Shown here one piece after another: positions 1 through 11,800 of a stretch of 64,000 nucleotides of DNA. A model generated the notes under the pieces. It worked only from the letters and a program-made list of their open reading frames with translations. It did not search any database and had not been told where the DNA came from. How positions within the stretch are numbered: position 1 is the first letter of the stretch; the number at the start of each line of letters is the position of its first letter. The DNA comes from Chalara sp. BL73 (taxonomy: Eukaryota > Ascomycota > Leotiomycetes > Helotiales). The translations under genes were made by a program, and so were the position numbers. The DNA is taken from the NCBI GenBank assembly GCA_918026815.1, contig CAKJVC010000092.1, positions 434,001 through 498,000 on the forward strand. The letters run 5' to 3'.

Positions 1-1963
1 AAGCTGGGGAAATGGCGGGAGCCCAGGGGAGAATGGGCGCGCTCATGGGTGCTCCAGACTCTCAGCCTGTGCCAGTTTTGAATGGCAATAGCCAATCAGC
101 AACACCGATGGTCGGCGTCACAGCTACGCCACCAGCAGCGACGACATCCAATGGTGTATCTGCTCAAGAATCTCCAGCTCCAGTGGAAGATTCTAATTCC
201 AAGAAAGTTGAGGCCATGAAGCAAAGGGTAACGATTACCAAAGAAGGGAAAAAGCGAGTAGCACCATTGCTAGTATCTTCTTCGGGCACCGGTCTCTCTT
301 CTTTACCACAATCTCAAATGATAGCTGGGATTTCTAGTAGCGCTCAGAGTGAGGCTCCACAGTCGATATTGGATCTCTCGAGGCCCTATGATGGATTACC
401 TAGAGGAGGCCTTGCGTCTATGCTTCTTGGCAATAAGCGCAAAGCTATTCAAATTGATGGGGATGAGGATGAAGAACAGCCCGCTAATAAGCGGCCAACC
501 CTAGGAGACTCGAATGGTCCAATTCCTATCCTGATCAATGGAGTTAACGGTACGGAACCAGCTATACCAGCAGCCATCAAGAACGGAGTTGTGTCTACAC
601 CAGAGTTCATTCGTCCAGCCGTTGTTAATCCAACCTTATCAGTAAGCCAAGTTCGCCTTGCTGTTCCCAAAATTCGCACGCACATTCTCAGGTCACTAGA
701 TCGGGGCACACTCCCCACAGGCACAGCTACAGCAAATGGCACAAATGGTCTCGAAGAGTCCCTTAAAGCATCCGAAGATGTCATTCTTGAGGCTGTGAAT
801 CCTACTCAGAACTTTGGCGTGAGAAAGGATCCTGCTAGAGTTAGTGCCACCAAGAGAGGAGTTACGCAGTGGCAGGATTATCTGCCACAAGCAGTTATCC
901 TTGTAACAGGAAACAAGAATTTCTGGGCCGCAGCCTGTGAAGATGGAAGCCTATATACGTGGACCCCAGGCGGTCGGCGTATATTTAATGCAATGGTGGT
1001 AGAATCCCAGCCTGTAATCATTGAATGCAGGGGCTGGTGGCTTCTCTGCATTACTGCAGCAGGAGTCTGTCACGTCTGGAATCTCAAGACAATCTCTTCG
1101 CCGCATCCTCCGGTATCCCTTGCTCCCATTCTTGACATCGCGACACATTCGCTAGGAACTCACACTACAAGTGGTCCTGGCGTGACCTCCGCACATCTGA
1201 ATTCCAACGGGCATATCATTGTGACCTTGAACACAGGTGACGGATATCTTTACTCGCCGAGTTTGTATGTATGGCAACGCGTGTCTGAAGCGTGGTGGGC
1301 TGTTGGGAGTCAATATTGGAACTCAAACGACTCTTCTATCAGCAGTTTGCAGTCAACTGCTGTCGGACCGGATTTACGACGCGATGGAGAGGTAGATTCT
1401 TCCAACATTTCAGCAGGCATTATCCCTCACCTCGAAAGACATACTACCAACGAAGTTCTCTTAAAGGGACGAGCCTACACCCTCCAACGTATGATCAAAT
1501 CATTACTTTCGAAGGAAGGATTTGAGAGCTTTGAATCGACTGTTAGCATTGGTCATCTTGAAAATCGCGTTGCTGCTGCTCTCCTCCTGGGTGCAAAAGA
1601 AGAGTTCAGGACGTACTTGTACATGTACGCAAAACGCATCGGTGCTGAAGGTCTCAAAAGCAAAGTGGAGGAACTCTTAAGAAATATCCTCGGAGGTGTC
1701 CTACAGGAGAAGAAAGATGCCAATGAAGCAGACAAAGGTGCTGGGTGGTTAAGTGAGGATGACCAACTTTGCGGATGGGAGAGAAGAGAACTCTTAAAGG
1801 GGGTTGTATTAATACTTGGTAAGCTATCAACCATTGGGTTCCACAACAATTCATATCCAGATTCGTTCGTCACATGCTAATACTTAATGTAGGGAAATTC
1901 CGTGAATTGCAGCGCTTAACGGTTCAATATGCGAAGGTTCTAGATTTAGTCAATGATGAGTAA
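1..1963 (+). CDS. HIR1: HIRA/Hir1 histone H3-H4 chaperone, C-terminal part (5' truncated by window edge)
   Basis: HIR complex subunit that deposits H3-H4 outside replication and represses histone genes. The frame is open to base 3, so the N-terminal WD40 propeller lies upstream of the window. Seen here: a Ser/Ala-rich linker, then the Asf1-binding B-domain core QRVTITKEGKKRVAPLLVS (about base 225), then the conserved Hira domain from about base 880 (VILVTGNKNFWAAACEDGSL, GWWLLCITAAGVCHVWN). The apparent stop at 1880 lies inside an intron: GTAAGC at 1819, TGCTAATAC branch, AG at 1892 (74 nt). Splicing gives the conserved ending LGKFRELQRLTVQYAKVL...NDE and a TAA at 1961-1963. Family assignment is secure from the B-domain plus Hira-domain combination; only the 5' extent is unknown. 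Confidence 0.95.
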
Positions 1964-2293
1964 GATGCTGTGTTTCAGACAATGCAGGAGTTCAAGGCAG
2001 CATTTAAGGCGTCATGTAATGTAGGAAAAGGCGTTGTGGTCTAAAATATCAACAATGTATGCATAGGAAATTCTAATTAGCGAACAAGATATCGGCGGAC
2101 GAGAATATCCCTGCTAACCAGCCTTGTTCCGATCGCTATTCCCTCTTTTGTCAACTTTCGAAGTCGTTCCTGCTCAGCCTAAGCCGGCTGTTGCTCATCT
2201 CGCTCTTTCCATTCACCTATGTGGTTGCTCACACCAGGTGAATTGAGACCACTTTCTATTTCGTTTCACTAAATATGATGGCATGATTCAGCC
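1964..2293. other. intergenic, no gene seen
   Basis: About 330 bases between HIR1 and the GT15 gene. I see no ORF with coding character, RNA gene or repeat. It probably contains the HIR1 3' end and the promoter of the next gene. Confidence 0.5.
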
Positions 2294-2542
2294 ATGAAGA
2301 CAACGGCGTTCCCACGACGGATATCTAGATTCCTTCACAAACGCAGCCCTCCCCATAAGGAGAGCTCGGCAAGCACTGATAGTGTGCACTTCCGCTCAAT
2401 CTCTATTACCTCGGAGAAAAGTGATCCCTGGGACGATGGTTCAAAGATCTTCTGGCGTACTCCTCGAAGTCGTTTGAAACTACCCATTTTGCGTCATGTT
2501 CAGATTGACTTCTCTCATCCTAAAGTGTATGGAGCTCCATAG
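2294..2542 (+). other. possible 5' exon of the GT15 gene
   Basis: An 82-codon ORF starting MKTTAFPRRISRFLHK, basic at its start and Ser-rich. A donor-like GTGTAT near 2527 and the AG at 2610 would join it in frame to the hydrophobic anchor-like segment, but not to the catalytic frame without a second shift. I do not recognise the sequence. It may equally be non-coding leader. Confidence 0.3.
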
Positions 2543-2612
2543 CGAGAGAGGTTCACAGTTCTAAATTTCTCGTAGGACACCACGATACGTCTCATTCTTC
2601 CTGTCTCTAGTT

Positions 2613-4009
2613 ATGTTTGGACTGCTTTACCAATATTTCAACCCACTTAGCGCAACGCACAACTCGACAACGGAATGCTTTGATTGTGTTGATTCTGTCC
2701 ACGCTGTTTTGTCTCCTGTGCAGAGCGCCCAAATTGATCCAATGCAATGGCTTCAACAGAATTCGCATGACAAACATGCGGCCTCAAGTAACATCCTAAC
2801 CCAGCTGCAATTTGGGCGCCCAAGAGCGGCTATGATCAGTCTCGTTCGCAATTCGGAAGTGGCTGGAATGGTTCAAAGTATTGAAGAGTTGGAATATCGA
2901 TGGAATAGGAAGTACCAGGTAGTCAAATATGACCAATTCTATATCTCCTTTAATAATATTTAGTACCCTTGGATCTTCTTCAATGATCAGCCGTTCTCGG
3001 ACGAGTTCAAGGAGGCTACGCAGAATGCAACCTCCGCAAAATGTTACTATGCAGTCGTTCCAGAAGAGCATTGGTCTCTTCCCTCCTGGATCGACGAGAG
3101 CCGATTCATGAATGGTCTCGAGTATCTCGGGACCATTGGGGTTGGCAAAGGCTGGCTGATTAGCTACCACCACATGTGTCGCTGGAACAGCGGATTCTTC
3201 TACAATCACCCAATTCTTAAGGAGTATGACTGGTACTGGCGAGTTGAACCAGACGTAATCCTCCTTGCATTTTTACCAAGCTCAAAGAAGCTAAAAATAA
3301 GCAGATCCACTACTTCTGCGATATCGATTATGACATCTTCCGCTTCATGCAGGACAATAACCTCAAATACGGCTTCAACATGAATATCCTCGACGACGCA
3401 CGCTCTTTTCCCTCCCTGTGGTCCCATACCTCGTCTTTCCTTGCCTCCAACCCTGCCCTCCTACACCCTTCGGCCAATCTGAGCTGGCTCATTGATACAA
3501 ACACCTCCGCCTACAATAACTGCCAGTTCTTCTCCAATTTTGAGATCGGAAACCTGAACTTCTGGAGAGGAGAAGCACATGAGAAGTATTTTAAATACTT
3601 GGACAGGAAGGGAGGTTTCTATTACGAGAGATGGGGCGATGCGCCAGTACATACCCTTAGTGTGGCGATGTTTTTGGAGAGGAGCGAGGTGTGGTGGTTT
3701 AGGGATGTGGGATATAGGCATGACATTTGTAGCCATTGCCCTAGCTCCACTGGATTAGGTATCAGGATTGGGGACGGAACCGGAAATGAAAATGGAAGAG
3801 GGAGGTGCGAGTGTGAGAGAACAGGGCTGGATGAGAATTTCTATAAACTGGTTCCGAGGGAGAGCAGGCAGAGGAAGCCGGATGATACATGTATTAGACT
3901 TTGGTTGGGTGGCAAGTGGTTGGAGAAGAGAGAAGGGTGGACGGCAGAGGGAGAGAGGGCCTTTGGCGGGGATGGGTATCATGGGTATAAGATTTTGGGA
4001 GATGAATAG
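2613..4009 (+). CDS. GT15 alpha-1,2-mannosyltransferase (Kre2/Mnt1/Ktr family)
   Basis: Golgi GDP-mannose glycosyltransferase that extends N- and O-linked mannans of secreted and wall proteins. Three exons: 2613-2918, 2964-3254, 3302-4009; introns of 45 and 47 nt; 434 aa. Family motifs seen: RPRAAMISLVRNSEVAGMVQ, EYRWNRKYQ|YPWIFFND, WYWRVEPD|QIHYFCDIDYD (| marks splice joins), the catalytic-region block CQFFSNFEIGNLNFWRGEAH, and YYERWGDAPVHTLSVAMFL. The weak part is the N-terminus. A type II signal anchor is expected, and a basic-plus-hydrophobic segment (QRNALIVLILSTLFCLLC) exists at about 2670-2730 but in the +1 frame relative to the catalytic ORF, open from an AG at 2610. An upstream ORF at 2294-2542 could splice to it (donor GTGTAT after 2526). 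The ATG at 2613 is therefore only a provisional start. The C-terminal tail after the GYRH motif diverges from typical members. Confidence 0.85.
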
Positions 4010-4288
4010 GTTGTGTTATTGAGGTTAAGTCGCGAGCGAGATATATACGCGCTAAAGGAAGGGCCTACGAGGAATGAAGTTTGGCAGAATAGAAATACGA
4101 GTAAATAGCAATATAGTATGTGAATTCCGTTATACAGCTTTTGAGTCAAGATATATCTGATACACTGTTGAGAACAAGTCAAAACATACGAAGTTCAATA
4201 ACGAGTATCTTATTATCCTGATCGTATAATCATGCTATGCTATCATATTTACACCCAATGCTTCCAGCTCACCCTTTCCAGACCCTAT

Positions 4289-5544
4289 TTAATTCTTGGC
4301 ATCCTTTTTCGCTTTGTCCCCCAGCTTTTCAACCTCTCCTATCCTCCTTTGCAGCACATCCTGGATATCCTTGTACGCACCCTTGAGAATCTTCTCTGCC
4401 TCATCGCCATGCTTCTGCGCCACCTCCTGCAGCTTCTGAAGCTTGGGCAAGATCTCGCTTCCACCAGGAATCATCTTCGCATACTTCTCAAATCCCTGCC
4501 CAACACCACTATTCTTCGCCTTCTCGCCCGTATCCCTGACGTATTGCTGTAATTTATCCGTGTTCCCCGAGGAGGCGGCTTCCTTGACCCTCTCCCACAG
4601 CTCGTTCAAGTTACCCGATTTAAGGGCATCGGCGTTCTCCTCCACGATCTCCTTCACCTTGGGGTTCTTGTCGAAATACGGTTTCGCGGACTCTAGGCCC
4701 TTCTTCCAAGCCTCGTCCCCGAGCTTCTGCACTTTCTCCGTCTTCTCTTGAATTATTTTCTTCAGCTTCGCGATAGTGCCTACGCCTACGCCGCCCGCGA
4801 CCACGTCCTTAATCTGGTTATAGGTCGCCTCGAGCTCCTTCTTGGCTTCCTCGCCGCCGTTGTCCGCCAGCTTCTTCAGCTGGTCGAGGTTGCTGCCGAA
4901 TTGCTCCTTGATCTGCGGGTGGTTGTCCAGAATGTCCGTCGCAGAGTCGGCAGCTAGCTCACCGAGCTTCTTGAGCGCGTCTTCGATGATGGTCCACGAT
5001 TTCGCGGCGGTGTCGACCGTCATGCCTGATTTGCTGGCTTCCTTGAGGTCTTTGTATGCTTGCTGCACAATGGCCTCGACTTCGTCAGAGTGCTTGGCAT
5101 GCACTTTATCCAGATCATCGAACGCGCCATCAACGTAGGCTTTGGCACCGGGAATGAAGGCTGCGTAGGAGGATGCTGTTGACCGTAGCCACTTCAGTGC
5201 TTCGTTGGGCTCTGGGGCTTGGGATTGGATGTTGGCAGTGAGTGCCTTGATTTGGGCTTTTGTTGCTGAAGCGGTGTTGACGATGGTTTTGGCGCCAGAG
5301 AAGTGGTAGTAACTATAACCTGCCTGTTTGATATGTTAGAATGGAACGAAGGTGTCAAGCGGGTAGATAGAGCTTACCGCGAAGACAAGACCTCCTCCTA
5401 CGAGTCCTCCTACGAGCCCTGATGAGCCCCAGCTGCCGCTGCTTGTTGATTTGTTGATGCAAACCGGACATTGCGTCTGTTTACTCTGAGGGGAGCTCTA
5501 GCTGAGCGGGCAGCTACCCTTGCAGCTGTTCTTGAAGCTTGCAT
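4289..5544 (-). CDS. mitochondrially targeted helical (apolipoprotein/LEA-like) protein, N-terminus frameshifted
   Basis: I do not recognise a named family. The N-terminus at 5544 reads MQASRTAARVAARSARAPL, an Arg/Ala-rich presequence free of acidic residues, typical of mitochondrial import. It is followed by a Gly-rich hydrophobic segment SGLVGGLVGGGLVFA, then AGYSYYHFSGAK across an intron at 5324-5377 (54 nt, GTAAGC...CAG). The remaining roughly 300 residues are Lys/Glu/Ala-rich amphipathic helices (repeated KLxELA, KKLADN, EKVQKLGDEA) like apolipoprotein or LEA-type coiled structures; stop at 4289-4291. The presequence frame and the hydrophobic-segment frame do not join: the exon lengths 167+1035 are not a multiple of 3, and the shift falls within about 5441-5460. 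Likely an inner-membrane-anchored helical protein; function unknown. Confidence 0.7.
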
Positions 5545-6244
5545 TGTAGTTGTGAAGGGGGTAGAGTAATGAGTTTGATGAGGAAGGGAATTGGTTTGTC
5601 AATTGATATGAGAAAAGAGCAATGAGAGAGTTGAAGTGAGATTTTGGTCCTTAGAAGAAGTTAAGGCAGAAAGTAAAAGTTGAAGAGGCGAAAAGATTGC
5701 TTTTGTAAGGGGCTCTTTTCATGTGTGGCTGGAGCATATACTCAAAAACAACATCGTCATCCCGAAGCTATGCGGGGAGATGATGTCCTATGAGGTCATT
5801 AGCAAATAGGCTTGGCAATAGTTTATGCATTCAGGATGTTTTTGGAAGCTCCTCAATGTACAGGCCTAGATGAAAGAGATTGTCAACTAAAAATCAGACT
5901 TTACTGATCCGTTGTCACAAAGAGACACATCCCGTCCAGCCTCACAAATGATATCTAGTTGACAATTTGCAGATAGACAATGCCCCTCTAATGCCAAGGC
6001 TGGTTCCTGTAAATCCCTTGGCACTCGCTACCCCTGAACCCCAACCATCCCCAATGTACTCGGACAATTTGATACATTTGAAGTGCTGACCAGGAAAATT
6101 AGGACGTCAGAAAACAGCTACGAGAATTTTGCTCAAATATTCTGACATATTGAGCATGTGTGATTATGGGACACAAATTTAGGTAAAGACTAGAAGCATA
6201 TTCATTCAAGAAAATACTACTCTACATATCTGTTATTGTACATA
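5545..6244. other. intergenic, no gene seen
   Basis: About 700 bases upstream of the helical mitochondrial protein gene and downstream of the next minus-strand gene. I see no coding sequence, RNA gene or repeat. The part near 5545-5720 is the likely promoter and leader of the minus-strand gene. Confidence 0.5.
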
Positions 6245-7036
6245 TTATTGCTCATCCTCCCCATCCTTCCCTTGAAACGCGGTTTCGAACATTGCGATAT
6301 ACTCCAGTCTCCTCTTCTCTGTTTCCTGGTGAAATTTGTCAAACCGAGCTTTGGCCTCAGAGGCGAGCTTCTTGCGAGTCCTCTTGCTCGGCTTTCTGTC
6401 CGAACGACGATGGCGACCGAGTGCGATCATTCGGTGACGAGGTAGAATGGGCATGGGCTCAAAAGCATCGTCGACGCGGGTGACGGTGAGGCCATTGGAG
6501 CGGCTACGTTCGACGTAGTCAGGATCCACTGATTTGAGTTAGTACATACTGACTTCCAGGCATGATTTTAGAAGGGATTTAGTGATAGGCTTACAGTGTG
6601 CCTTGGTCCAGGGGTATTTTGGCTCCGGAGTGGGAGTTCTCTTTCTCAGAAGCTCGGATGCTCCACCATTCTCCATATCATCATCACTCTCTAGCTTGAT
6701 GTAGTTGTTGCCATCGTCCTCAATATCTAGCTCATCTTCCATCACGTCTTCTACTGGGCCGGCTCCTAAGTTAAGATATAAGCTGCTCGGATGATCAACA
6801 ACAATCATATGTTTGCTATTACCTTGACTATCTGCAACAACAGCTGTGTTTTGTGTGGTCCCAACCAGTAGAGACTCATAGGGTAGACTAGGGCTGGTGT
6901 AAAATGTTGTGCCGCTTTGTCTTTGCATAGCAACAATAGATTCGGGGTCGTATCTGAGCTCATTCTGGGACGTCTCCTCTATGATCATGCTGAAGTTTCG
7001 CTTCATGATGGCTTTTATCTCTTCGAAGGACCTCAT
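6245..7036 (-). CDS. hypothetical acidic protein
   Basis: Two exons, 6595-7036 and 6245-6528, joined over a 66-nt intron with donor GTAAGC at 6594 and CTAAC near the 3' end, giving 241 aa. The join reads YPWTKAHLDPDYVERSRSNG. Features seen: a central acidic stretch (EDVMEDELDIEDDGNN, ESDDDMENGG), a basic patch (RHRMIALGRHRRSDRKPSKR) and a helical charged C-terminus ending in DGEDEQ. Acid and basic patches suggest a nuclear protein, but this is inference. A second frame-overlapping ORF ends at 7033 (minus, 7033-7224) and could belong to a 5' exon; I found no convincing splice pair. Not recognised. Confidence 0.6.
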
Positions 7037-8252
7037 GTTGCACCCTTCAGACAGTGGTTCATAGGATTATAGATGAACAATGGCACTCCCTTAGAGAATA
7101 GGTAATATGCGCAACTCTTCCGGAAGATTCCAAGACGTTGGTTGATGGCGGAAGCCGGGAAGTGGTCAAAAGGAAAGATTTGGAGTTTTTTGACGAAGAA
7201 GGCTGAAAGCGTATTTAAAGGCAAGATTTTGTAGATATGATTGAAGAGGTCAGAGATTCTAATTTCGAAAGAGCGGGCAACTGAGTTTATAAGACTTTCC
7301 TCACAGACAGGTGCGGTTTTTTGGGGGGGGGGGGATTACTTTGTGCCAAGAGACTAGGAGACTAAATGAGCGACAGTTGAAGACAGAGGCTGGTATCCAT
7401 GCCAGGTCCTCAAGCTGCTAGTGATGCTGGATACTACTGCGGGCTGTGGTGTGAGTAGACACAGAGGGGTGCAACGGTAATGAGTTGCAGCGTTTGGAAT
7501 TTTTTATACAATATCAGTCAAATTGGGCTAAGGAAACCTCTCGAGCTCTGAATAGTTGTGATTTTACGTTCCTATAGAAATATGTGCAGAATCTTACAAC
7601 ATTGTTGAGTCGAGGAGGCAGTGCTTCCAGTCCATTCATAGTCGTTTACTCATTACTACGGATACGAAACAGGGGAACGCGAATAGATGTGACTGTGATT
7701 GTAATTTTAGGAAATCTATAGATAACTTAAACGTAGGTGCTAAAGGAGTGTTGAATAGGCGGTGCACAATTCATGACTGAATAAACACCCACATGCTGCA
7801 TGCTGTAAAGTATGTAGTCAATTTCTATCTCAGTTTATTTTATAGAGAATGCCTATTCTTTGGAGGAAAACTAATTCAAAAGCAATAACTGATACACAAG
7901 AAGCAAGTAGGATATACAAACGCCAAAGAGAACATCACAAAAGGATAATCATGGCGAGGTAGATAGTTCCGCTACAAGCTTGATAGGGAGCCAATGCCTA
8001 GGCAATGACATGACTTATTTTGTCACTGCGAAACTAAAAACATAGACGCAGGACACTGTCGTTGAATTTTGAATGCTATGTGTACCAAAAACCTCAATAT
8101 ACATCATAACAAAAGTAGTTAAGTTCCTTAAAGACATTCAGGAGCCGAGTGAGTGATCTATAGTGGCTTGAGCCCCTGAATTCAGGTGCCTCGGCCCATG
8201 CTAAGCGAGCCAAGCAATGACGGAGTTCCGACGCGACTCTCTATAGTGAAAG
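7037..8252. other. intergenic; G12 homopolymer
   Basis: No convincing gene apart from the doubtful minus-strand ORF at 7033-7224. Holds a run of 12 G at 7323-7334 and otherwise AT-rich sequence. Probably the promoters of the divergent hypothetical and HIT genes. Confidence 0.5.
7323..7334. repeat. G12 homopolymer
   Basis: Twelve consecutive G in an intergenic region. Confidence 0.9.
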
Positions 8253-8315
8253 ATGAACCATCCACAATTTATTGATTTACCATGCCTCTCTAGCCCTCCA
8301 AGGGCCACAATCGCA

Positions 8316-8892
8316 ATGTCATATCCACCGGACCGCTGCCCCTTCTGCAATATAGCAAAGCATTACCCTCCTTCGTCAAGTCCCAGCAGCGATCATGAGC
8401 TCGTCTCCCCCTCCGCATTCGTGGTTTTGAGCACGCCATTATGCATGGCATTTCTGGATATACTGCCACTTTCGCCGGGTCACTTACTTGTTACGACGCG
8501 GCAGCATCATGAGAAAGTCACCGATATCACAGAGGAGGAGGCGAAGGAATTAGGGGTGTGGTTGAAGAGACTGAGTAATGCTCTTGCGACTGTGACGGGC
8601 GTCTGGGATTGGAATATTGTGCAGAATAACGGTATGGCTGTTCTCCCAGTATATTGAATCGGATGCTGATGAAAAACTAGGCGCGGCCGCTGCGCAGGTT
8701 GTACCGCATGTTCATTTCCACATCATACCCAGGCCAGCTCTAACGCCAGAGTTGAGGAATAAGAGTTTTACAATGTTTGGAAGGGGTCAGAGGAGTGAGA
8801 TTGATGATGATGAGGCCATAAAGTTGGCAGATGAGCTGAAGAAAGAGGTCGTAAGAGAATCGAAGAGGGTAGACGCCAGGGAGAAATTATAG
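8316..8892 (+). CDS. HIT-domain protein (Hint/Fhit-like nucleotide hydrolase)
   Basis: Histidine-triad hydrolase of nucleoside phosphoramidates or dinucleotides. Exons 8316-8631 and 8681-8892, intron of 49 nt (GGTATG...ACTAG). The spliced protein carries the near-N-terminal CPFCNIA, the FLDILPLSPGHLLV strand pair and the catalytic triad HVHFHIIPR, matching HxHxHxx. 175 aa from the ATG at 8316. An upstream in-frame ATG at 8253 would add MNHPQFIDLPCLSSPPRATIA; I prefer 8316 because homologous proteins begin just before the CxxC. Which HIT subclass it belongs to cannot be settled here. Confidence 0.88.
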
Positions 8893-11800
8893 ATCGCATT
8901 GTGGCGGTACCGCATGAGACACAGATGAGATAGACGAATCTTGTATATAGTGGCGTAAGATGGAGTACATAATTGTAAGTTAGCCGATCTCAGGCAGCTG
9001 TACTGCTGGGTAGAGAACCAGAAGTCCTCGAGATAATACACGATTGAGCAGTTTGAAGCTCCTTGCTTTTGGCATAAGTGGCGTTCGAAATGGATTAGCC
9101 TTAGTTATGCTTTGATTGTCGCACATATTTCATGGTACCATTTATCAGCTGGCAGGGCATTATCTGTTTAGCACTGCTCGAAGGCTTTCTAGCCTTAGAT
9201 ACCATATTTGGACTACTCACTACTGGTTTTTCGCTTTCTTTCATAGCATGTTTAGCAAGTTTACTCGGCCACAATTAAGTCTAGTGACTGATTGTGTCGT
9301 CTTTGTCTGCTTGCTCAATTTTCACTTCCTTCTCAAGTTTGTTACCTGGTTCATCCTGTTGCAAATGGTTCGAAATTAGTCTATCGGGTAGCCTATACTC
9401 TACGACTTGTGCTTGCAATTTATCACATACTGATATTCTGTAGTAATGTGATCATGGGACTTGCTGGCTTTGGAGGCCTCAGAATCATCAGCATCTTCCT
9501 AATCCGGGAAGTGGTCATCTTATATTCAACGGCTCCAGTGCCTCAACAGAATATGTTCAATGAAAAGTGTCCTTGCTGCCGCCATGTGGGGTAAGGGTGC
9601 CCTTGAGCATTGGAGGCTGGGGTCATTGGGATTATTTTTTGATACTTTAACGTGAGTCTGGCGAAATAGAGCAAAGGATAGATAGGCAGCAAGTCCATGC
9701 ACAACAACAATACGAAGACCTAATCGCTACTCCGGTAAAGTCCCGATGGAGCTCACTCAGAGTATGTAACTAGAAAACTCAAATCAAACAGGAATAGAAA
9801 CACAACTCAGCTACGTCAAACCATATTTGAGTTTCCACTCACTTGCAAATGCTATTTTTGTTCTCTTCTAATCTTCCTGCTGTAGAATAATTTGGATGGC
9901 AAGTGACCTTATAAATATTTTGCATCCTGGGCCTCATGTCCAGTATAGCAATTATAGTGGTTTAGTGCACTGAATAAGGCCATAAATTGAAAAGGCACTC
10001 AAGGTTATTTTCGCCTCGTTGAAACGCACCTGTTAATCTAGGAGGCCACAACCCGATCCATAGCAATGTTTACATTCATCCTCCCAAGAATCTGATGGTT
10101 TGCAATGATTGTGATCAAGCTTAACTAATTTGTCATCACATAGCTTCTGAAGTCAAAGAATCAAACACTGCAATAATTCAGCAAAGATCAAACCAATGGA
10201 TTTGGTTGTATGTTATGAGTTTCTTGAGGATGCGTTTGTGGCAACAAGAAGACAGGCAAAAATAACGCATCTTGTTAAATTCTCGTCTCAATATATCTGG
10301 CCCGACCTTGTTTCACCAGCGAAATGCCTATGACAGAAGTTTATAGAAATTTTAAGGCCTAGCTCAACTCGACAGGGCTGATTGCAGATACGAATAAGCT
10401 TTAGACCTTAGAACAGTAGCTTTCCGCTTCGTGGACGAAGTACTGCAGACTATCAATGATCTTAGCAAATTATGTTTACTCCTGTGCTCGTAGTATCTGT
10501 TTGTCATTGCCCCACGTACTCTGGGAAGCAAACCATGGAGGGTCAAGTCTTGGAGAATACATGTGATTGTGAATTTCCAATTGTTTATAAAAGCAAAGGT
10601 TTTTCTCATTTGACTCTGGTAAAGATGACTGAACATGCCCTGGCGATCAGGATTGGTTGTCGGCAACACACTATCAGTTGATAGCCAGGCCGTCAGTAAG
10701 TAATCGGATTACTAGGTAGTAATGAGAATTTACATACTTTGACTAAAAAGGATAATCGGCGGTTTATTGAGTTTTGCTTTTGATCACTGATGTTCACGGT
10801 GAACAAGTGGACAGCGAGTGTATAAAAGACGACAGCATTAAATAGGAGACATTTCAAGCACATTTCAGTTCGTTTCTTTAAGGAGCACTAGAGGCTTGAA
10901 ATATAGTTAAGGTGTATAAAGTGCGTCGAAATCTATTTATCACCACCCAAACACTAATAAATGTAGAAGTAAAGGTTCTTTAGCCGATGTCACATGCCGT
11001 AATCCTCAACAACACGTAAAGATGTAGAGCGTGAGGTTTTGTAATGAGGGATGATTTAATATACGTTTCAACGGTTTTCCATGCCATTATTCTGTGACTT
11101 ATTAGGGTATGCCAATAACACTCGCGTTAGAGAGGACCACATATCCGGCTCTAGAGCCTAGAATGGCATGGCACTCCTTACCGATAAATAATCTCGATAA
11201 TCAAGGTGTCTTTGGCTAGTCTTCACTGTTATTCGTTGCAGGTCCAAAAAGCGGGTTTGAAGAGCGTTTTATTTTAAGGGCGTAATGACAAGGACCACTG
11301 GAACACACCGAGAACTGGAAGATTGTTGGCTAGCTATGGACTATGACCACCAAGGAATTCGGGGTTAGCATGTAGCCGTAACTTAGTGAGCGAGGCACTA
11401 AATATATGAGAGAAAATGACAGTACAACTAACAGCAACGCGAAAAACGAATAACTCGACTGCTTCCCATGGATCTGGACAACCGGCAGCTATGTACCTGA
11501 AGGTGGGATTGGGCCTGAGATGGCAGATATGAATGTGTCGGAATACTTGGCTCAAGCTTATTAAGTGAGGAACATATTATGGGATACTTAGCCTAGGAGG
11601 CATATTATATTGATAATGTTTGAAGGAGCTCGAGGCTAATATCCACCTTGGTCAAGCACTGACACGTCCAATTCCTTTTCTCCTTAATTATAAATATTAG
11701 AATACCAAAGGGTTGGAGGATTAGAAAAAAGGCTGCATATGCAAACTGTTACAGAAAGGATATGGTTTTGATCAGAGTACTCAATCTGTACGAGGTGCAT

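Noticed and set aside
8253..8315. Upstream start of the HIT protein
   Set aside because: Possible, but adds a non-conserved stretch before the CPFC motif that normally lies near the N-terminus.
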